Positions 12,510 through 21,301 of a stretch of 40,270 nucleotides of DNA are shown piece after piece (position 1 is the first letter of the stretch; the number at the start of each line of letters is the position of its first letter). The DNA lies in the NCBI GenBank assembly GCA_050942995.1, contig JBMNOI010000015.1, positions 1 to 40,270 of the forward strand, written 5' to 3'. Position numbers and translations under genes: made by a program. The stretch is from JBMNOI01 sp050942995. GTDB lineage: Bacteria; Chloroflexota; Anaerolineae; UBA1429. The notes beneath the pieces were generated by a model. That model was not told the DNA's origin, did not search any database, and was given only the letters and a program-made list of their open reading frames with translations.

Positions 12510-13709
12510 CTACGCCTGGCGCAACGCCTGTAAAATCTCGCGCGGACGGATATTTTTCCCATACATGAGCATAGCCGCGCGGAACACACGCGCTACCCCA
12601 TAGATGCTGACGCCCAGGCAGACCAGAATCAGGCCCAGAGAGGCGAAAAGCTGCCACGCGGGCACCTCGACCATGGCCATGCGCAACAGTCCCACCATGG
12701 CGCCGGTCATCGGAAAGACCGTCAGCACCACTGCAGCCGTTCCCGATGGCGCACCGATAAGCGGCGCCACCAGCCAGAACGGAGCCATGCCGACAAGTCC
12801 CAGCACGCCGGCCAGTTGCTGGGCCTGCTGGCTGTCACCGGCGAGAATACCCAGCCCTGCGGCCAGCACCGCGTAAAGCAGATAGGTGGGCACTCCAAGC
12901 GCGATAGCCCAGATGATGGCCCCCCACGGCACGTGCAGTGTCGCCAGATCCATCGATCCCGACAGAGCCAGCATTGCGGCGCCGCCTCCGGCTATACCCC
13001 ACACCGTCATCTGCGTCAGGCTGAGCAGGCTCAACCCCAGCACCTTGCCGGCCACCAGTTCCCGCGCGTTGAGCGAGGTGATGACCATCTCCATCGCCCG
13101 CTGTTCCTTCTCACGCACGATGGCCGTGCCCATCTGGCTGACGCCGGTCAGCAGGAGCAGGCCGAACAGAATAGCCAGAACGGCCGGCAGCGCCATGCGA
13201 AAGATCAACCCCGGCCCCGATACCAGTTCCTCGCCCGTATCCTGCGCCACATAGGTGATCTGTGAAACGTCGTGTAACCGTTCCAGCACCCACTCCGGTT
13301 GATCGGCCAGGATGGCCCGCCGCATAAAGGCATTCAGGACAGTATGTGCGCTCTCATCGGGCTGTCTGGCACCATAATAAGTCGTCGGCTCTCCCTCGTA
13401 ATAACCGACAGGAATGACCAGGTACCCCTCGATATCATCACGCAGAAATGCCGCGCGCGCCGCATCCTCATCATCAAATGGGATCAGCGAAAGGGAGAGA
13501 TCATCCACCGTGACCTGCGTCACCGTCGCCAGCCGCCCCGTGTGATCGACATATCCCACCGGGGCCAGTTCAGTGCCCCGATGCATCAACCAGGGGAGAG
13601 CGCCGGCGATAACCATCAGCACCGGTAGCCCCAGCGTGAGAATGAGAAACATCCCCGAACGCACACGCCGCCGATAGGTGCTGAGGGCCACAAGCCAGAT
13701 CTTTTTCAT
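12510..13709 (-). CDS. ABC-2 type (NatB-like) transporter permease
   Basis: 399 residues: N-terminal helix (about 20-42), extracytoplasmic domain (about 45-180), then roughly five helices including LLLTGVSQMGTAIVREKEQR, a typical NatB junction. Its ATG overlaps the stop of the upstream ATPase gene in a TAATG arrangement (1-base overlap), so translation is probably coupled. A GAGGTGGCAT stretch inside the upstream gene serves as ribosome site. It would pair with the next permease as the membrane half of one exporter. The cargo cannot be predicted. Confidence 0.86.
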   Translation of the reverse strand: MKKIWLVALSTYRRRVRSGMFLILTLGLPVLMVIAGALPWLMHRGTELAPVGYVDHTGRLATVTQVTVDDLSLSLIPFDDEDAARAAFLRDDIEGYLVIPVGYYEGEPTTYYGARQPDESAHTVLNAFMRRAILADQPEWVLERLHDVSQITYVAQDTGEELVSGPGLIFRMALPAVLAILFGLLLLTGVSQMGTAIVREKEQRAMEMVITSLNARELVAGKVLGLSLLSLTQMTVWGIAGGGAAMLALSGSMDLATLHVPWGAIIWAIALGVPTYLLYAVLAAGLGILAGDSQQAQQLAGVLGLVGMAPFWLVAPLIGAPSGTAAVVLTVFPMTGAMVGLLRMAMVEVPAWQLFASLGLILVCLGVSIYGVARVFRAAMLMYGKNIRPREILQALRQA

Positions 13710-14641
13710 TATGCCACCTCCTCAGAGTCAGAGACGCTGTGGCCCACCACCTGCACAAAGATCTCGTCCAGCGAGGCCTGCACGCGCTCAAAGCGCTGAA
13801 CGGTCGTGCCGGGCGCATTCACCAGATCGCGCAGCACTTCATCGGGCCGGGCGCCGTCCCTGAGCATCAGCCGATAGCCACCGTTGCGGGGCTCGACGCG
13901 CTCGACACACGACAATTCGGGTAATGCGCCGTCCAGTTCAACCTCGACGACATTTCCGGCGAACTGCTGCCGAACCTCTTTGAGCGGCCCGTAAAGCACC
14001 TGCCGACCCCGATCGATCAGCAGAATACGCTGGCACATCTCTTCCACCTGGTTCATCTGGTGCGTGCTCATCACAATGGCAGCGCCACGATCGCGCATGT
14101 GATACAGCAGATCCTTGATCATCAGGGTATTCACCGGGTCGAGGCCGCTGAACGGCTCATCCACGATGATCAGGTCGGGTTCGTGCATGGTGGCGGCGAC
14201 GAACTGGGCCTTTTGGTTCATGCCCCGGCTCAGCGCCTCGATCTTGCGCTCGCGAGCCTCCCACAGATCGACCCGTCGAAGATAGGACTCGGCCCGTTCA
14301 GAGGCCACGGCCCGACTGAGTCCCTTGAGCTGTCCCAGAAAGAGCAGCGTCTCCAAAAGGGTCATATCCTCATACAAACCGCGCTCTTCAGGTAGATAGC
14401 CGATGCGCGCCTTGGTGGCTTCGGACATGGGGCCGCCCAAAACGGCGATATGCCCGCTATCCGGGCGGATAATATCCAGGATCATACGGATGCTGGTGGT
14501 TTTGCCGGCGCCGTTGGGCCCCAGCAACCCGAATATCTCGCCATGCGAGACGTGAAACGAGAGGTTATCCACCGCGCGCACAGATGCATAGGTTTTGCTC
14601 AGATTTTCTACAGTGACGGCCGAGCCGTTCAACGCCATCAT
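13709..14641 (-). CDS. ABC transporter ATP-binding protein (NatA-like)
   Basis: About 310 residues. The start is set by AGGAGG: the frame opens four codons earlier, but those codons contain the ribosome site itself, so ATG 14641 or the adjacent ATG 14638 is the real start. Walker A GPNGAGKTT, Q-loop GYLPEERGLY, signature LSRGMNQKAQ, Walker B LIIVDEPFSGLD and H-loop STHQM are all present. The LSRGM form of the signature is common in NatA-type exporters. A C-terminal DUF4162-like tail of about 80 residues follows. With the two downstream permeases it forms an ABC-2 exporter that uses ATP to move an unknown solute out of the cell. Confidence 0.9.
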   Translation of the reverse strand: MMALNGSAVTVENLSKTYASVRAVDNLSFHVSHGEIFGLLGPNGAGKTTSIRMILDIIRPDSGHIAVLGGPMSEATKARIGYLPEERGLYEDMTLLETLLFLGQLKGLSRAVASERAESYLRRVDLWEARERKIEALSRGMNQKAQFVAATMHEPDLIIVDEPFSGLDPVNTLMIKDLLYHMRDRGAAIVMSTHQMNQVEEMCQRILLIDRGRQVLYGPLKEVRQQFAGNVVEVELDGALPELSCVERVEPRNGGYRLMLRDGARPDEVLRDLVNAPGTTVQRFERVQASLDEIFVQVVGHSVSDSEEVA

Positions 14642-15007
14642 CAACCTCCTCACGAATGGGACTGCGTCATCATCCGGACGACTTTTTCAGAGATCCTATG
14701 CGAATATCATACGGCTACTCTGAAAGATGGCCCGGCGCAGACGGACGGAATACGTCCCCTATGATACACCAAAAGCGCGCCGTCTCACATAATCCACTGC
14801 CCAGTTCGCCACCTGGTCGGTTGGCCGGGTAAAAGACAGGGAGAACGACGAGGGTGGCAGCGGCAGAAGAGGCAAGTCCGCCAGACGAGCCCGGCAAGCC
14901 GCTAAGCGAGCAGAACGAAATATCGGTTACCTGTGATGATAGCACAAGTAACGATTCTTGATCTTGTTCACAAGTGGCCAGAGGGGGATTCTCTTTCCGG
15001 GGAGCTC
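14642..15007. other. Non-coding left flank of the putative origin
   Basis: About 365 bases with no credible gene. One 10-bp dyad with a single mismatch is visible (14926-14935 with 14943-14952, 7-base loop). A weak DnaA-like TTGTTCACA (two mismatches) is at 14964-14972. Otherwise I see nothing specific. Confidence 0.4.
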
Positions 15008-15375
15008 TAAGAATAAGAGTTATATACACATATCTATCTATATCAATAAGTATAGTAGTCGTAGTAGGGGGTGTGGAAAAGTGGATAGAGCGGCCCGTAA
15101 CGCCTGTGGCCACAACCTGTAGATCCAAACGCCAACATGCCCCCTACATGTCGAAAAAGTTATCCACAGAAGTCCTTGGGATGGATTGTGGATAACTTTT
15201 ATAGTTTGTTACACGATCTTAGTTCAGGGCCTATATATAGTAGGTATTTAGGTAATACCACAAGACATAGTGGTTCCGCCCGGTACGCCTTCGGCATCGG
15301 GTTAAATAGTTATCCCAAGGCCAGGTCAGTTATCCACAGGTCATCCACAGTTATCCACAGGTGGGGTGTGGATAG
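15008..15375. other. oriC: Putative replication origin (oriC-like): DnaA boxes, trinucleotide tract and AT-rich stretch
   Basis: Perfect DnaA boxes TTATCCACA occur at 15160-15168 (+), 15187-15195 (-), 15330-15338 (+) and 15351-15359 (+). One-mismatch boxes are at 15072-15080 (-), 15341-15349 (+) and 15367-15375 (-), and two-mismatch boxes at 15080-15088 (-) and 15310-15318 (+). On the minus strand the order is box (15088-15080), box (15080-15072), a run of C (15071-15068), five trinucleotides (15067-15053: CTA CTA CGA CTA CTA), then an AT-rich stretch to about 15008. On the plus strand, read 3' to 5' from the boxes, the trinucleotides are GAT GAT GCT GAT GAT, the DnaA-trio pattern of the basal unwinding system described in Bacillus subtilis. 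A second AT-rich stretch is at 15196-15262. No dnaA or dnaN is adjacent, and highly expressed genes to the right (rpsU, eno, tRNAs) would be head-on to a rightward fork, which counts against a simple chromosomal oriC. Confidence 0.75.
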
Positions 15376-15414
15376 ATTTTCCGTGTTCCGAGTATCTCTG
15401 TCCTCTCCGGATAG

Positions 15415-15452
15415 AATAAAACCTCCCCGATGCGAGGCGCGTCGAGGAGGTT
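15415..15452 (-). terminator. Intrinsic terminator of the BY-kinase operon
   Basis: Minus-strand stem AACCTCC (15452-15446) with GGAGGTT (15426-15420), extended by CGA/TCG inside and followed by TTTTAT. It separates the exopolysaccharide operon from the putative origin. Confidence 0.7.
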
Positions 15453-15483
15453 GATGGCATAGGAACGGCGAAATGCGTGCCGA

Positions 15484-16149
15484 TCAGGTGTAATAGCTAT
15501 GCAAAGCGCTGTTCAACGGGGCGTTGTTGAGCACCGAGCCCAGAATGTTGGCGTTTACCTTGGTCAGACGCTCGATGCCCTGCTGTACATGCTCGCGCCG
15601 GGTTTCGCCGGCGCTGACCACCAGCAGCACGCCGTCTACCTTGGTCGAGAGGACTACCGCGTCGGTGACGGCCAGGAGGGGCGGCGCATCCAGCAGCAGG
15701 ATATCGGCATCGTCCAACAATCGCTGCAACACCTTTTCCATACGCTGCGAGCCCAGCAGATCCGACGGACGGGGAGGCAGCGCGCCGCTGGCCAGCAGGC
15801 GCAACCCTTTGATCGACGTCTCTTGCAGGGGCGGGTTATCCAGGGCTGAATCTTCCAGCATCATGGTGGTGAGGCCCATATCGTTGCTCAGGCCGAATAC
15901 ATCGTGCAGGTGCGGGCGTCGCAGGTCGCAATCCACCATAATCACCCGCTGATCGACCTGGGCCATGGTGACGGCCAGATTGGCCAGCGTGGTGGACTTG
16001 CCCTCACCCGGCCCCGGAGAGGTGATGAGTAGCGAATTGAGTTTTTTGTCCAGCGAGGCGAACTGCAGGTTCATGCGTAGTGTACGATAGGCTTCGCTGG
16101 CGGGAGCGATCGGATCGATTATGGTGATGAGGCCAGAATCTTGAGCCAT
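15484..16149 (-). CDS. CpsD/CapB-type tyrosine-protein kinase (BY-kinase)
   Basis: 221 residues from the ATG preceded by GGAGG at 8 bases. An upstream TTG (16173) keeps the frame open but lacks a ribosome site. Walker A SPGPGEGKS (44-52), Walker A' VIMVDCDLRRP (69-79) and Walker B ILLLDAPP (150-157) are the BY-kinase signature. The N-terminal SEAYRTLRMNLQF segment matches the oligomerisation region. BY-kinases work with a Wzz-like membrane activator to control polysaccharide chain length and export. The autophosphorylated C-terminal tail is reduced to one YY pair before the last residue, far fewer tyrosines than classical CpsD. Two Wzz-like genes lie immediately upstream and are cotranscribed; no glycosyltransferase, flippase or polymerase gene is in the window. 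Confidence 0.88.
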   Translation of the reverse strand: MAQDSGLITIIDPIAPASEAYRTLRMNLQFASLDKKLNSLLITSPGPGEGKSTTLANLAVTMAQVDQRVIMVDCDLRRPHLHDVFGLSNDMGLTTMMLEDSALDNPPLQETSIKGLRLLASGALPPRPSDLLGSQRMEKVLQRLLDDADILLLDAPPLLAVTDAVVLSTKVDGVLLVVSAGETRREHVQQGIERLTKVNANILGSVLNNAPLNSALHSYYT

Positions 16150-16173
16150 CTGAGATACCTCCGATGAGTTCAA

Positions 16174-16869
16174 TCAAGCGCGGCGGCCGGCCCGCTGGGG
16201 TTTTGCCGGGCTGCCTACAATCACGGGAATGGCCCCCAGGACGGCCACGCCGGCATAACGCTCGGTATCTTCGGTGGTGCGAATCACATCCGCCTCCAAC
16301 CATTCGAGCACAAACACGGCCAGCACGCCGACAAGGATGCCAAACATGCCGCCCGCGAGCATATTGATCTTGGTTTTGGGTTTGTGCAGCGAACCCGGCA
16401 ACGCATAGTCACGGATCGATATGTCGACGCTATCACGCACATCCTGAGTAATCATGTGCGCCTGGATCTTTTCGACAAAGACCTCGGCCGTCGTCTGGGC
16501 AATATCCCGGGCGATGAGCGGATCATAGTCATCGGCGTCAATCTGGATCAGAAAATCGGCCTCGATCGGGCTGACCACCAGCTTTTCACGCAATTCGTCA
16601 GGCGTGATGTCGAGCTGTAGCCGATTGATCACCTCGGCCGCCGTACTGCGTGACTTGATATCGCCGGCATAGTTACGCATGAGGCCTTTGATGGTCTGTT
16701 GCAGGCCCCAATCCAACCGCGCCGGCCAAACGTTGAGAAGAATGGTGGAGCGATACACCGGGGTTTGTACCAGGCTGAACGCCAGGGCGCTGATGACGGT
16801 GATGACGGTCACCAGAGCGATCACCCAACCTCGTTTTGTGATGATGCGCAGATAGTCTCGTAGCTCCAT
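16174..16869 (-). CDS. Wzz/YveK-type chain-length determinant protein
   Basis: 231 residues with two membrane helices: one near the N-terminus (about 14-35, after RIITKRGWVIALV) and one near 170-192 (LAGGMFGILVGVLAVFVLEW), flanking an extracytoplasmic domain. The PGSLHKPKTKIN stretch just before the second helix is the proline-rich hallmark of the Wzz family. The cytoplasmic tail (VIRTTEDTERYAGVAVLGAIP) resembles the segment that touches the BY-kinase. It ends 24 bases before the kinase start. GGGAGG precedes its ATG. It is expected to help set the length of a surface polysaccharide. Confidence 0.85.
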   Translation of the reverse strand: MELRDYLRIITKRGWVIALVTVITVISALAFSLVQTPVYRSTILLNVWPARLDWGLQQTIKGLMRNYAGDIKSRSTAAEVINRLQLDITPDELREKLVVSPIEADFLIQIDADDYDPLIARDIAQTTAEVFVEKIQAHMITQDVRDSVDISIRDYALPGSLHKPKTKINMLAGGMFGILVGVLAVFVLEWLEADVIRTTEDTERYAGVAVLGAIPVIVGSPAKPQRAGRRA

Positions 16870-16939
16870 GTGGCCTCCCAGTCAGGCTGAAACGCCCGTC
16901 ATTATACCCGTGAGATGCACCCGCTACAAACCGGCGATT

Positions 16940-17668
16940 CTAGGGGGTGGGGCGTGTTCGACGAAACACGGCCAGGCGTCCGATGCCCCACCTGCGTCGG
17001 CGGGCGGGGATCTGCGCCAGCACGGGCACCGCCATCGCCTCCAGGTCGGCCGCGCCTCGCACGGTGTTGTCCAGGTAGTCCAACAGAAACGCCAGCGCCA
17101 CCCCGGCACCCAGAGCCAGCATCAGGCGCAAGGGCAAATCCAGCCTCTGGCGCAACGAGGGCCCGATCATGGTGACATTGGGCGGGTCGATGAGCTGGAT
17201 GACGGCGTTATCGGTGCCAAGCTGTGCCAGGTAACGATGGTTCTGGTCACGTAACACGTGGGCGGTGGCGTCGGCGATCCGCTCCAGCTCGGTGGAGTCG
17301 TGCCAGGTGATATTGACGATGAGAATGCGGTGCAATTTGCTCGTCATCGTGGCGCCCTGAATCGCCCCCGTCGGCACATTCAGCCCGGCAATGGCGGCCA
17401 CATCGCGCGCAAAGGCGTGGCTTTTGACGATCTCGCTCAGGTCATCCACCAGATACTCGGCGGTCAACCAGGTATAGTGCCGGTCGTAGGTATAATACCG
17501 TCCGTCGCCATCCTCGGGGGGGATGCCCACCACAAAGCGCATATTGGCGGTATAGGACGGAGCGGGGCGGGGCGTAAGGAGCAGATAGCTAACCAGCACT
17601 ACGGCCAGCAACGCCGCGATAATCCATATCCTTTTGACAATGATACGCCAGTATCTTACGAGTTCCAT
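16940..17668 (-). CDS. Wzz-like membrane protein, second chain-length-determinant paralogue
   Basis: 242 residues from the ATG preceded by AGGAG at 6 bases (a TTG six codons earlier is an unlikely start). A first helix (about 12-32) and a second near 178-200 flank an extracytoplasmic domain containing TANMRFVVGIPPEDGDG. IDPPNVTMIGPSLRQRLD before helix 2 is a looser version of the Wzz proline-rich segment. The tail VRGAADLEAMAVPVLAQIP matches the kinase-contacting region of the next protein in the operon. Two tandem, diverged Wzz-like proteins before a single kinase suggests either a heteromeric regulator or one copy with a different partner. A Wzc-like role is family knowledge. Confidence 0.75.
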   Translation of the reverse strand: MELVRYWRIIVKRIWIIAALLAVVLVSYLLLTPRPAPSYTANMRFVVGIPPEDGDGRYYTYDRHYTWLTAEYLVDDLSEIVKSHAFARDVAAIAGLNVPTGAIQGATMTSKLHRILIVNITWHDSTELERIADATAHVLRDQNHRYLAQLGTDNAVIQLIDPPNVTMIGPSLRQRLDLPLRLMLALGAGVALAFLLDYLDNTVRGAADLEAMAVPVLAQIPARRRRWGIGRLAVFRRTRPTP

Positions 17669-17711
17669 CTCGCTCCTAGCGTTCAATGGCGACTGTAAGA
17701 GATCTGTTCCA

Positions 17712-18161
17712 CTATAGCGCCAGTTTTTGCCACAGACGCGGGCCCAGGATGATGAATCCCATCACTGCGGCGGCCATGGCGGCCACCAGAATCGCGCCGG
17801 CGGCGACATCTTTGGCCCGTCGGGCCAGAGGATGATCTTCCAGCGTGATCATGTCGATGGTCAACTCGACCACCGTGTTCAGCATCTCTCCGGCGAATAC
17901 CAGAGCGATGGCCGCTATCATTAACGCCCATTCGATGGCGGTGAGGCGCAACCATGTGCTGAGCAGGATGACGACTACCGCCGCGATCAGGTGGATGCGT
18001 GCGTTGCGCTCGGTGCTGACGATAAACCACAACCCCTCCAGAGCGCAACGAAAGCTCGACAAAAGGCTCCCTTTAGATGTTCGCCGCATCGACTTTACCT
18101 GCTCCAACGACAGGCCATGTCCCGGAATCGAACCGGTCTCTCTATAGCTTTGTATTTGCAT
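17712..18161 (-). CDS. dgkA: Diacylglycerol/undecaprenol kinase (DgkA family)
   Basis: 149 residues with three membrane helices (about 56-74, 78-97, 118-140). The conserved block GEMLNTVVELTID contains Glu92, Asn95, Glu99 and Asp103, followed by ARRAKDVAAGAIL, the DgkA signature. Gram-positive-type members phosphorylate undecaprenol to recycle the cell-wall lipid carrier; which lipid is used here is not readable. The first 24 residues extend beyond the usual start; an internal ATG at 18089 (MRRTSK) is an alternative, though AAGGATG lies about 11 bases before the ATG at 18161. Its place beside pgpH matches the phoH-pgpH-ybeY-dgkA neighbourhood known from Bacillota, but ybeY is missing here. 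Confidence 0.85.
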   Translation of the reverse strand: MQIQSYRETGSIPGHGLSLEQVKSMRRTSKGSLLSSFRCALEGLWFIVSTERNARIHLIAAVVVILLSTWLRLTAIEWALMIAAIALVFAGEMLNTVVELTIDMITLEDHPLARRAKDVAAGAILVAAMAAAVMGFIILGPRLWQKLAL

Positions 18162-18283
18162 TTCACTCGATCATCCTTTGGGACGGATGTCCCGTCAGAC
18201 TCTGAATTCTATACGCGCAATTCGTTCAGAAGAGGCCTCTCGACGGAGCAGAGACATGACGCGGCCCTGATCCGAATGATTCC

Positions 18284-20428
18284 CTATTTTGCCAGCTCAC
18301 CGGCGGGACGGCCGTTCGGCCGGGAGACCGGCTCGGGATACTGAATGCGTGGATGAAAGATGCCCTGTAGTACACTCGCGAACGCCTTGCGGATCTCGTC
18401 CAGATCGCGCAGGGTCAAATCACACTCATCCAGCTGGCCGCTGATGAGGCGGTCGTTGATGACCTGGCGAATAACACGCTCCATCTCGGCCTGTGTCGAT
18501 GGGCGGTTTGCCCGAACCCAGGCCTCGATGCTGTCGGCCAGCATCACGATCGCCGTTTCTTTGCTTTGCGGACGTGGCCCCGGATATCGATAATCTTCCT
18601 CGCGCACCGCCTCTCCCTCGGCAGCCTGTTGGTTAGCCCGCCGGTAAAAGTAGGTCACCAGAGTGGTGCCGTGGTGCTCGGGGATAAAGGCGCATATTCG
18701 ATCGGGCAACCGGTGTCGCCGGGCCAGGGCCAGCCCATCGCTGGTATGGCCGATGATGATCTCGGCGCTGGTCTTGGGGTCCAGCTTGTCGTGGGGGTTC
18801 TCCCCATCTCCCTGGTTCTCGGCGAAAAAGTAGGGGCGCACCGTTTTGCCGATATCATGATAATACGAACCGACACGGGCCAGCAATGTGTCGGCCCCGA
18901 TGGCCTCGGCGGCCCGCTCGGCCATGTTGCTGATGACGATGGAATGATGGTATGTGCCCGGCGCGCCGGTCAACAGCCGCTGAAAGAGCGGATGCGTGGG
19001 ACGGGCCAGTTCGAGTAATTGGAGCGATGTGGCGATGCCGAACAAGCGCCCGATTGCAGCATAAGCCACAAAGGCCAGGCTGGCCGAGAGCACGCCGTTG
19101 ATTCCGCCGACCATCATAAGTTGAACCAGCTCGCCCGAATCGAACGGATAAGCCGGCAGGCGAAACGCGACGATGATGATGACGTTGGCGATGGCGATAT
19201 ACACCGCCGACCGGAAAAACGAGGCGATCTGTTCCATGCGCCACAGCAAGAGCGCCCCGAGGACGCTGCCGGTAAAGGCATAGAGCGTCATCTCGGCCGC
19301 CCGCTCGGCATGAAATCCCACCATCACCGCGGCGATAGCCCCTACGATGATGGCCATGTGCACATCGATCAGCAGGGCCACCAGCATGGCGGCGGTGGCC
19401 GCCGGAAACAGATAGGGCATCAGCGGGTGCGCCGGCACCACCATGCGGGCGAATCCAACACTGATGAGGATCAGGACCAGCAATACCTCTCGTCGAGGAC
19501 GGTCGAGCAGAGACGGCATGGCGCGCACCACATAATAGCTCAACATGGCGACGATGACGAAGGCAAATAACACAATGCCCGCAACATCCTGCCAATCGGT
19601 GTCGGTTTTGAGTAACCCGAGCACCTGGAGCTTTTCCATGGCCAGCTCACTGGCGATCTCTCCCTCTCGCAGGACCGACTCGCCCTGACGAATGGTCCAG
19701 TGCACCGGCTCTACGGCTTCGCGGGCTGCCTCTCGTTCGGCGGCAGTGGCCTCGGCATCATAAAAGCTGTTAGGAGCCACCAACCCCTGTACCAGTAGAG
19801 TGGCGACCGCCTGTTGATCATAAGACAGCGTATGGCGGATCAGTCGGGGCACCTGGCGACGCGCCTCAGAGACCTGATTTTCGCGGATCTCGTCACGCAT
19901 GGTCAGGTCGAGCACACGCCACGTCTCGGCGGTGACGTTGTTCCAGTCCTCCTCGGACATCTCCAGGATTTTGGGTAGAACACTTTCACCGCTGCTCAGA
20001 CTGGGAATCTCGCTCAGCCGCTCCAGCTTTTGCTCCTGATCGGTGAACGGATCCTCCCGGATGGTGGTGATATATTCGCTGAGGTTATGTGCTGCCAAAA
20101 GTTGCTGGTTGGCGATCTCGACGTCGGGCCCGGTAAATAGATCGGGCACGCGGGCGGCGGCCTGAGCGCGCGCTTCTTCCGTCTTGATCTCGCTCACATA
20201 GGTGACCTGTCGGGGCGATCGGATATCGCGGGGAGAGGGTTCGCCCACGATGACGTTCACATGATCGGGTGAAGCGTAAAAGATAAAGGTCGCGCTCCAG
20301 GCGATCCATAACGCCAGGGCCAGCAAAACAGCCCGCGTAACCTTGACCATAGAAGGCGAAAAAAGGTTCCAGGGTCGGGCGAGCAGTGTCGCGAGTCGTT
20401 TTAGATCGCCCGCACTATGTGCTGTCAT
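18284..20428 (-). CDS. pgpH: PgpH-type 7TM-HD membrane phosphodiesterase (c-di-AMP hydrolase family)
   Basis: 714 residues. An N-terminal helix (about 31-51) is followed by an extracytoplasmic domain (about 55-275), a block of about seven helices (about 283-460) and a cytoplasmic HD domain (about 490-690). HD-domain metal ligands appear as HH (494-495), HD in YYHDIGK (524-525), His561 and HH (585-586). This 7TMR-HDED plus HD plan is that of PgpH, which hydrolyses c-di-AMP in Listeria and Bacillus; activity here is inferred. The ATG has little ribosome-site support, so the start could be slightly downstream (ATG at residue 27). Neighbours dgkA (122 bases downstream) and yqeY (153 bases upstream) are on the same strand. 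Confidence 0.88.
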   Translation of the reverse strand: MTAHSAGDLKRLATLLARPWNLFSPSMVKVTRAVLLALALWIAWSATFIFYASPDHVNVIVGEPSPRDIRSPRQVTYVSEIKTEEARAQAAARVPDLFTGPDVEIANQQLLAAHNLSEYITTIREDPFTDQEQKLERLSEIPSLSSGESVLPKILEMSEEDWNNVTAETWRVLDLTMRDEIRENQVSEARRQVPRLIRHTLSYDQQAVATLLVQGLVAPNSFYDAEATAAEREAAREAVEPVHWTIRQGESVLREGEIASELAMEKLQVLGLLKTDTDWQDVAGIVLFAFVIVAMLSYYVVRAMPSLLDRPRREVLLVLILISVGFARMVVPAHPLMPYLFPAATAAMLVALLIDVHMAIIVGAIAAVMVGFHAERAAEMTLYAFTGSVLGALLLWRMEQIASFFRSAVYIAIANVIIIVAFRLPAYPFDSGELVQLMMVGGINGVLSASLAFVAYAAIGRLFGIATSLQLLELARPTHPLFQRLLTGAPGTYHHSIVISNMAERAAEAIGADTLLARVGSYYHDIGKTVRPYFFAENQGDGENPHDKLDPKTSAEIIIGHTSDGLALARRHRLPDRICAFIPEHHGTTLVTYFYRRANQQAAEGEAVREEDYRYPGPRPQSKETAIVMLADSIEAWVRANRPSTQAEMERVIRQVINDRLISGQLDECDLTLRDLDEIRKAFASVLQGIFHPRIQYPEPVSRPNGRPAGELAK

Positions 20429-20581
20429 GATATACTATGGCCTCTTGTGCCAGGGGCTTCCGAATAGATCGTACCCGGAGCCGATCTGCCGCCCGCCGGG
20501 TCGGGCGTATTCACAGCACCCCATCGATCTTGGTCACATCACGAGAGCATTGAGAGGATGTCATGGTCTTCTGCCCCGAAT

Positions 20582-21034
20582 CTATCGGGATCGGGCCAGT
20601 ACCTCACGAACGATTTCGTTGGTCAGGCGGCCATCTGCCCGCCCCTTGAGCCGGGCCATGACCTCGCGCATCACGGGGCCCATCTGAGCCGGCCCTGTGG
20701 CGCCCAACTCGGAGACAACCTGTTCGACCACCTCTTGGATCGCATCACGCGAAAGTTGCTCGGGCAGATACTCCTGAAGGACGGCAAGTTGTTCCTCTTC
20801 CTGGGCGATCAGATCCTGACGATTGCCCTGACGAAACATCTCGATGGCCTCTTGCCGACGTTTGACCTCACGCCGGATGATATCCTCGATCTCCTGGTCG
20901 GTTGCCTCACGCCGCAGATCGATCTCGGCGTTTTTGACGGCGGCGCGCACCATGCGCAGGGTATCGCGGCGAGAGATATCACCACGGCGCATGGCGTCCT
21001 TCATTTCATCCATCAGGCGTTCTTGCAGCCCCAT
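20582..21034 (-). CDS. YqeY-type GatB-tail domain protein
   Basis: 150 residues, the standard YqeY length, mostly helical and rich in charge. An N-terminal MGLQERLMDEMKDAMRRGD start, LPEQLSRDAIQEVV in the middle and GPVMREVMARLKGRADGRL near the end are typical. The C-terminal half corresponds to the tRNA-binding tail of GatB, the amidotransferase for Asn-tRNA and Gln-tRNA, but the role of free YqeY is not established. It follows rpsU by 267 bases, a pairing common in many bacteria. The ribosome site is weak. Confidence 0.88.
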   Translation of the reverse strand: MGLQERLMDEMKDAMRRGDISRRDTLRMVRAAVKNAEIDLRREATDQEIEDIIRREVKRRQEAIEMFRQGNRQDLIAQEEEQLAVLQEYLPEQLSRDAIQEVVEQVVSELGATGPAQMGPVMREVMARLKGRADGRLTNEIVREVLARSR

Positions 21035-21124
21035 ATTAACCTACCCATAAAAAGCAGTTGGGGCCGTTCCAGAGCATCTCCCCATCCCGAGAGCGCAGCG
21101 TGCTCCCGACCGTGTCGAGATGCG

Positions 21125-21262
21125 GTTTTCCAGACGAATCGCCGGAAAACGTTCAGGAACAGCCCTCATCTCTTCTGGTTCATCCGTCGGCGCACCGGTA
21201 CGATGCGCGGGCGGTAAGAACCTCGTCTATTCGACGAAACCTACTACGGAGCATGGGCTCCG
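21125..21262. repeat. Two small hairpins in the rpsU-yqeY intergenic region
   Basis: A 7-bp stem GTTTTCC with GGAAAAC (21125-21131 with 21144-21150) and a 6-bp stem CGGAGC with GCTCCG around a 4-base loop (21247-21262). Neither has a T run after it on the minus strand. They may be processing or attenuation structures between rpsU and yqeY; the role is unknown. Confidence 0.35.
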
Positions 21263-21301
21263 CCCTGACCGGTATATCCGGCAGGGGTGACGTCGATCGA
21301 C

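Noticed and set aside
15160..15375. Box cluster read as a CRISPR or iteron plasmid repeat array
   Set aside because: Units are 9-base DnaA boxes in both orientations with irregular spacing and no spacer structure; no rep or cas gene is nearby.
14715..15454. Short open frames in the origin block
   Set aside because: They lack ribosome sites and cross the DnaA boxes and AT-rich stretches; better explained as non-coding.
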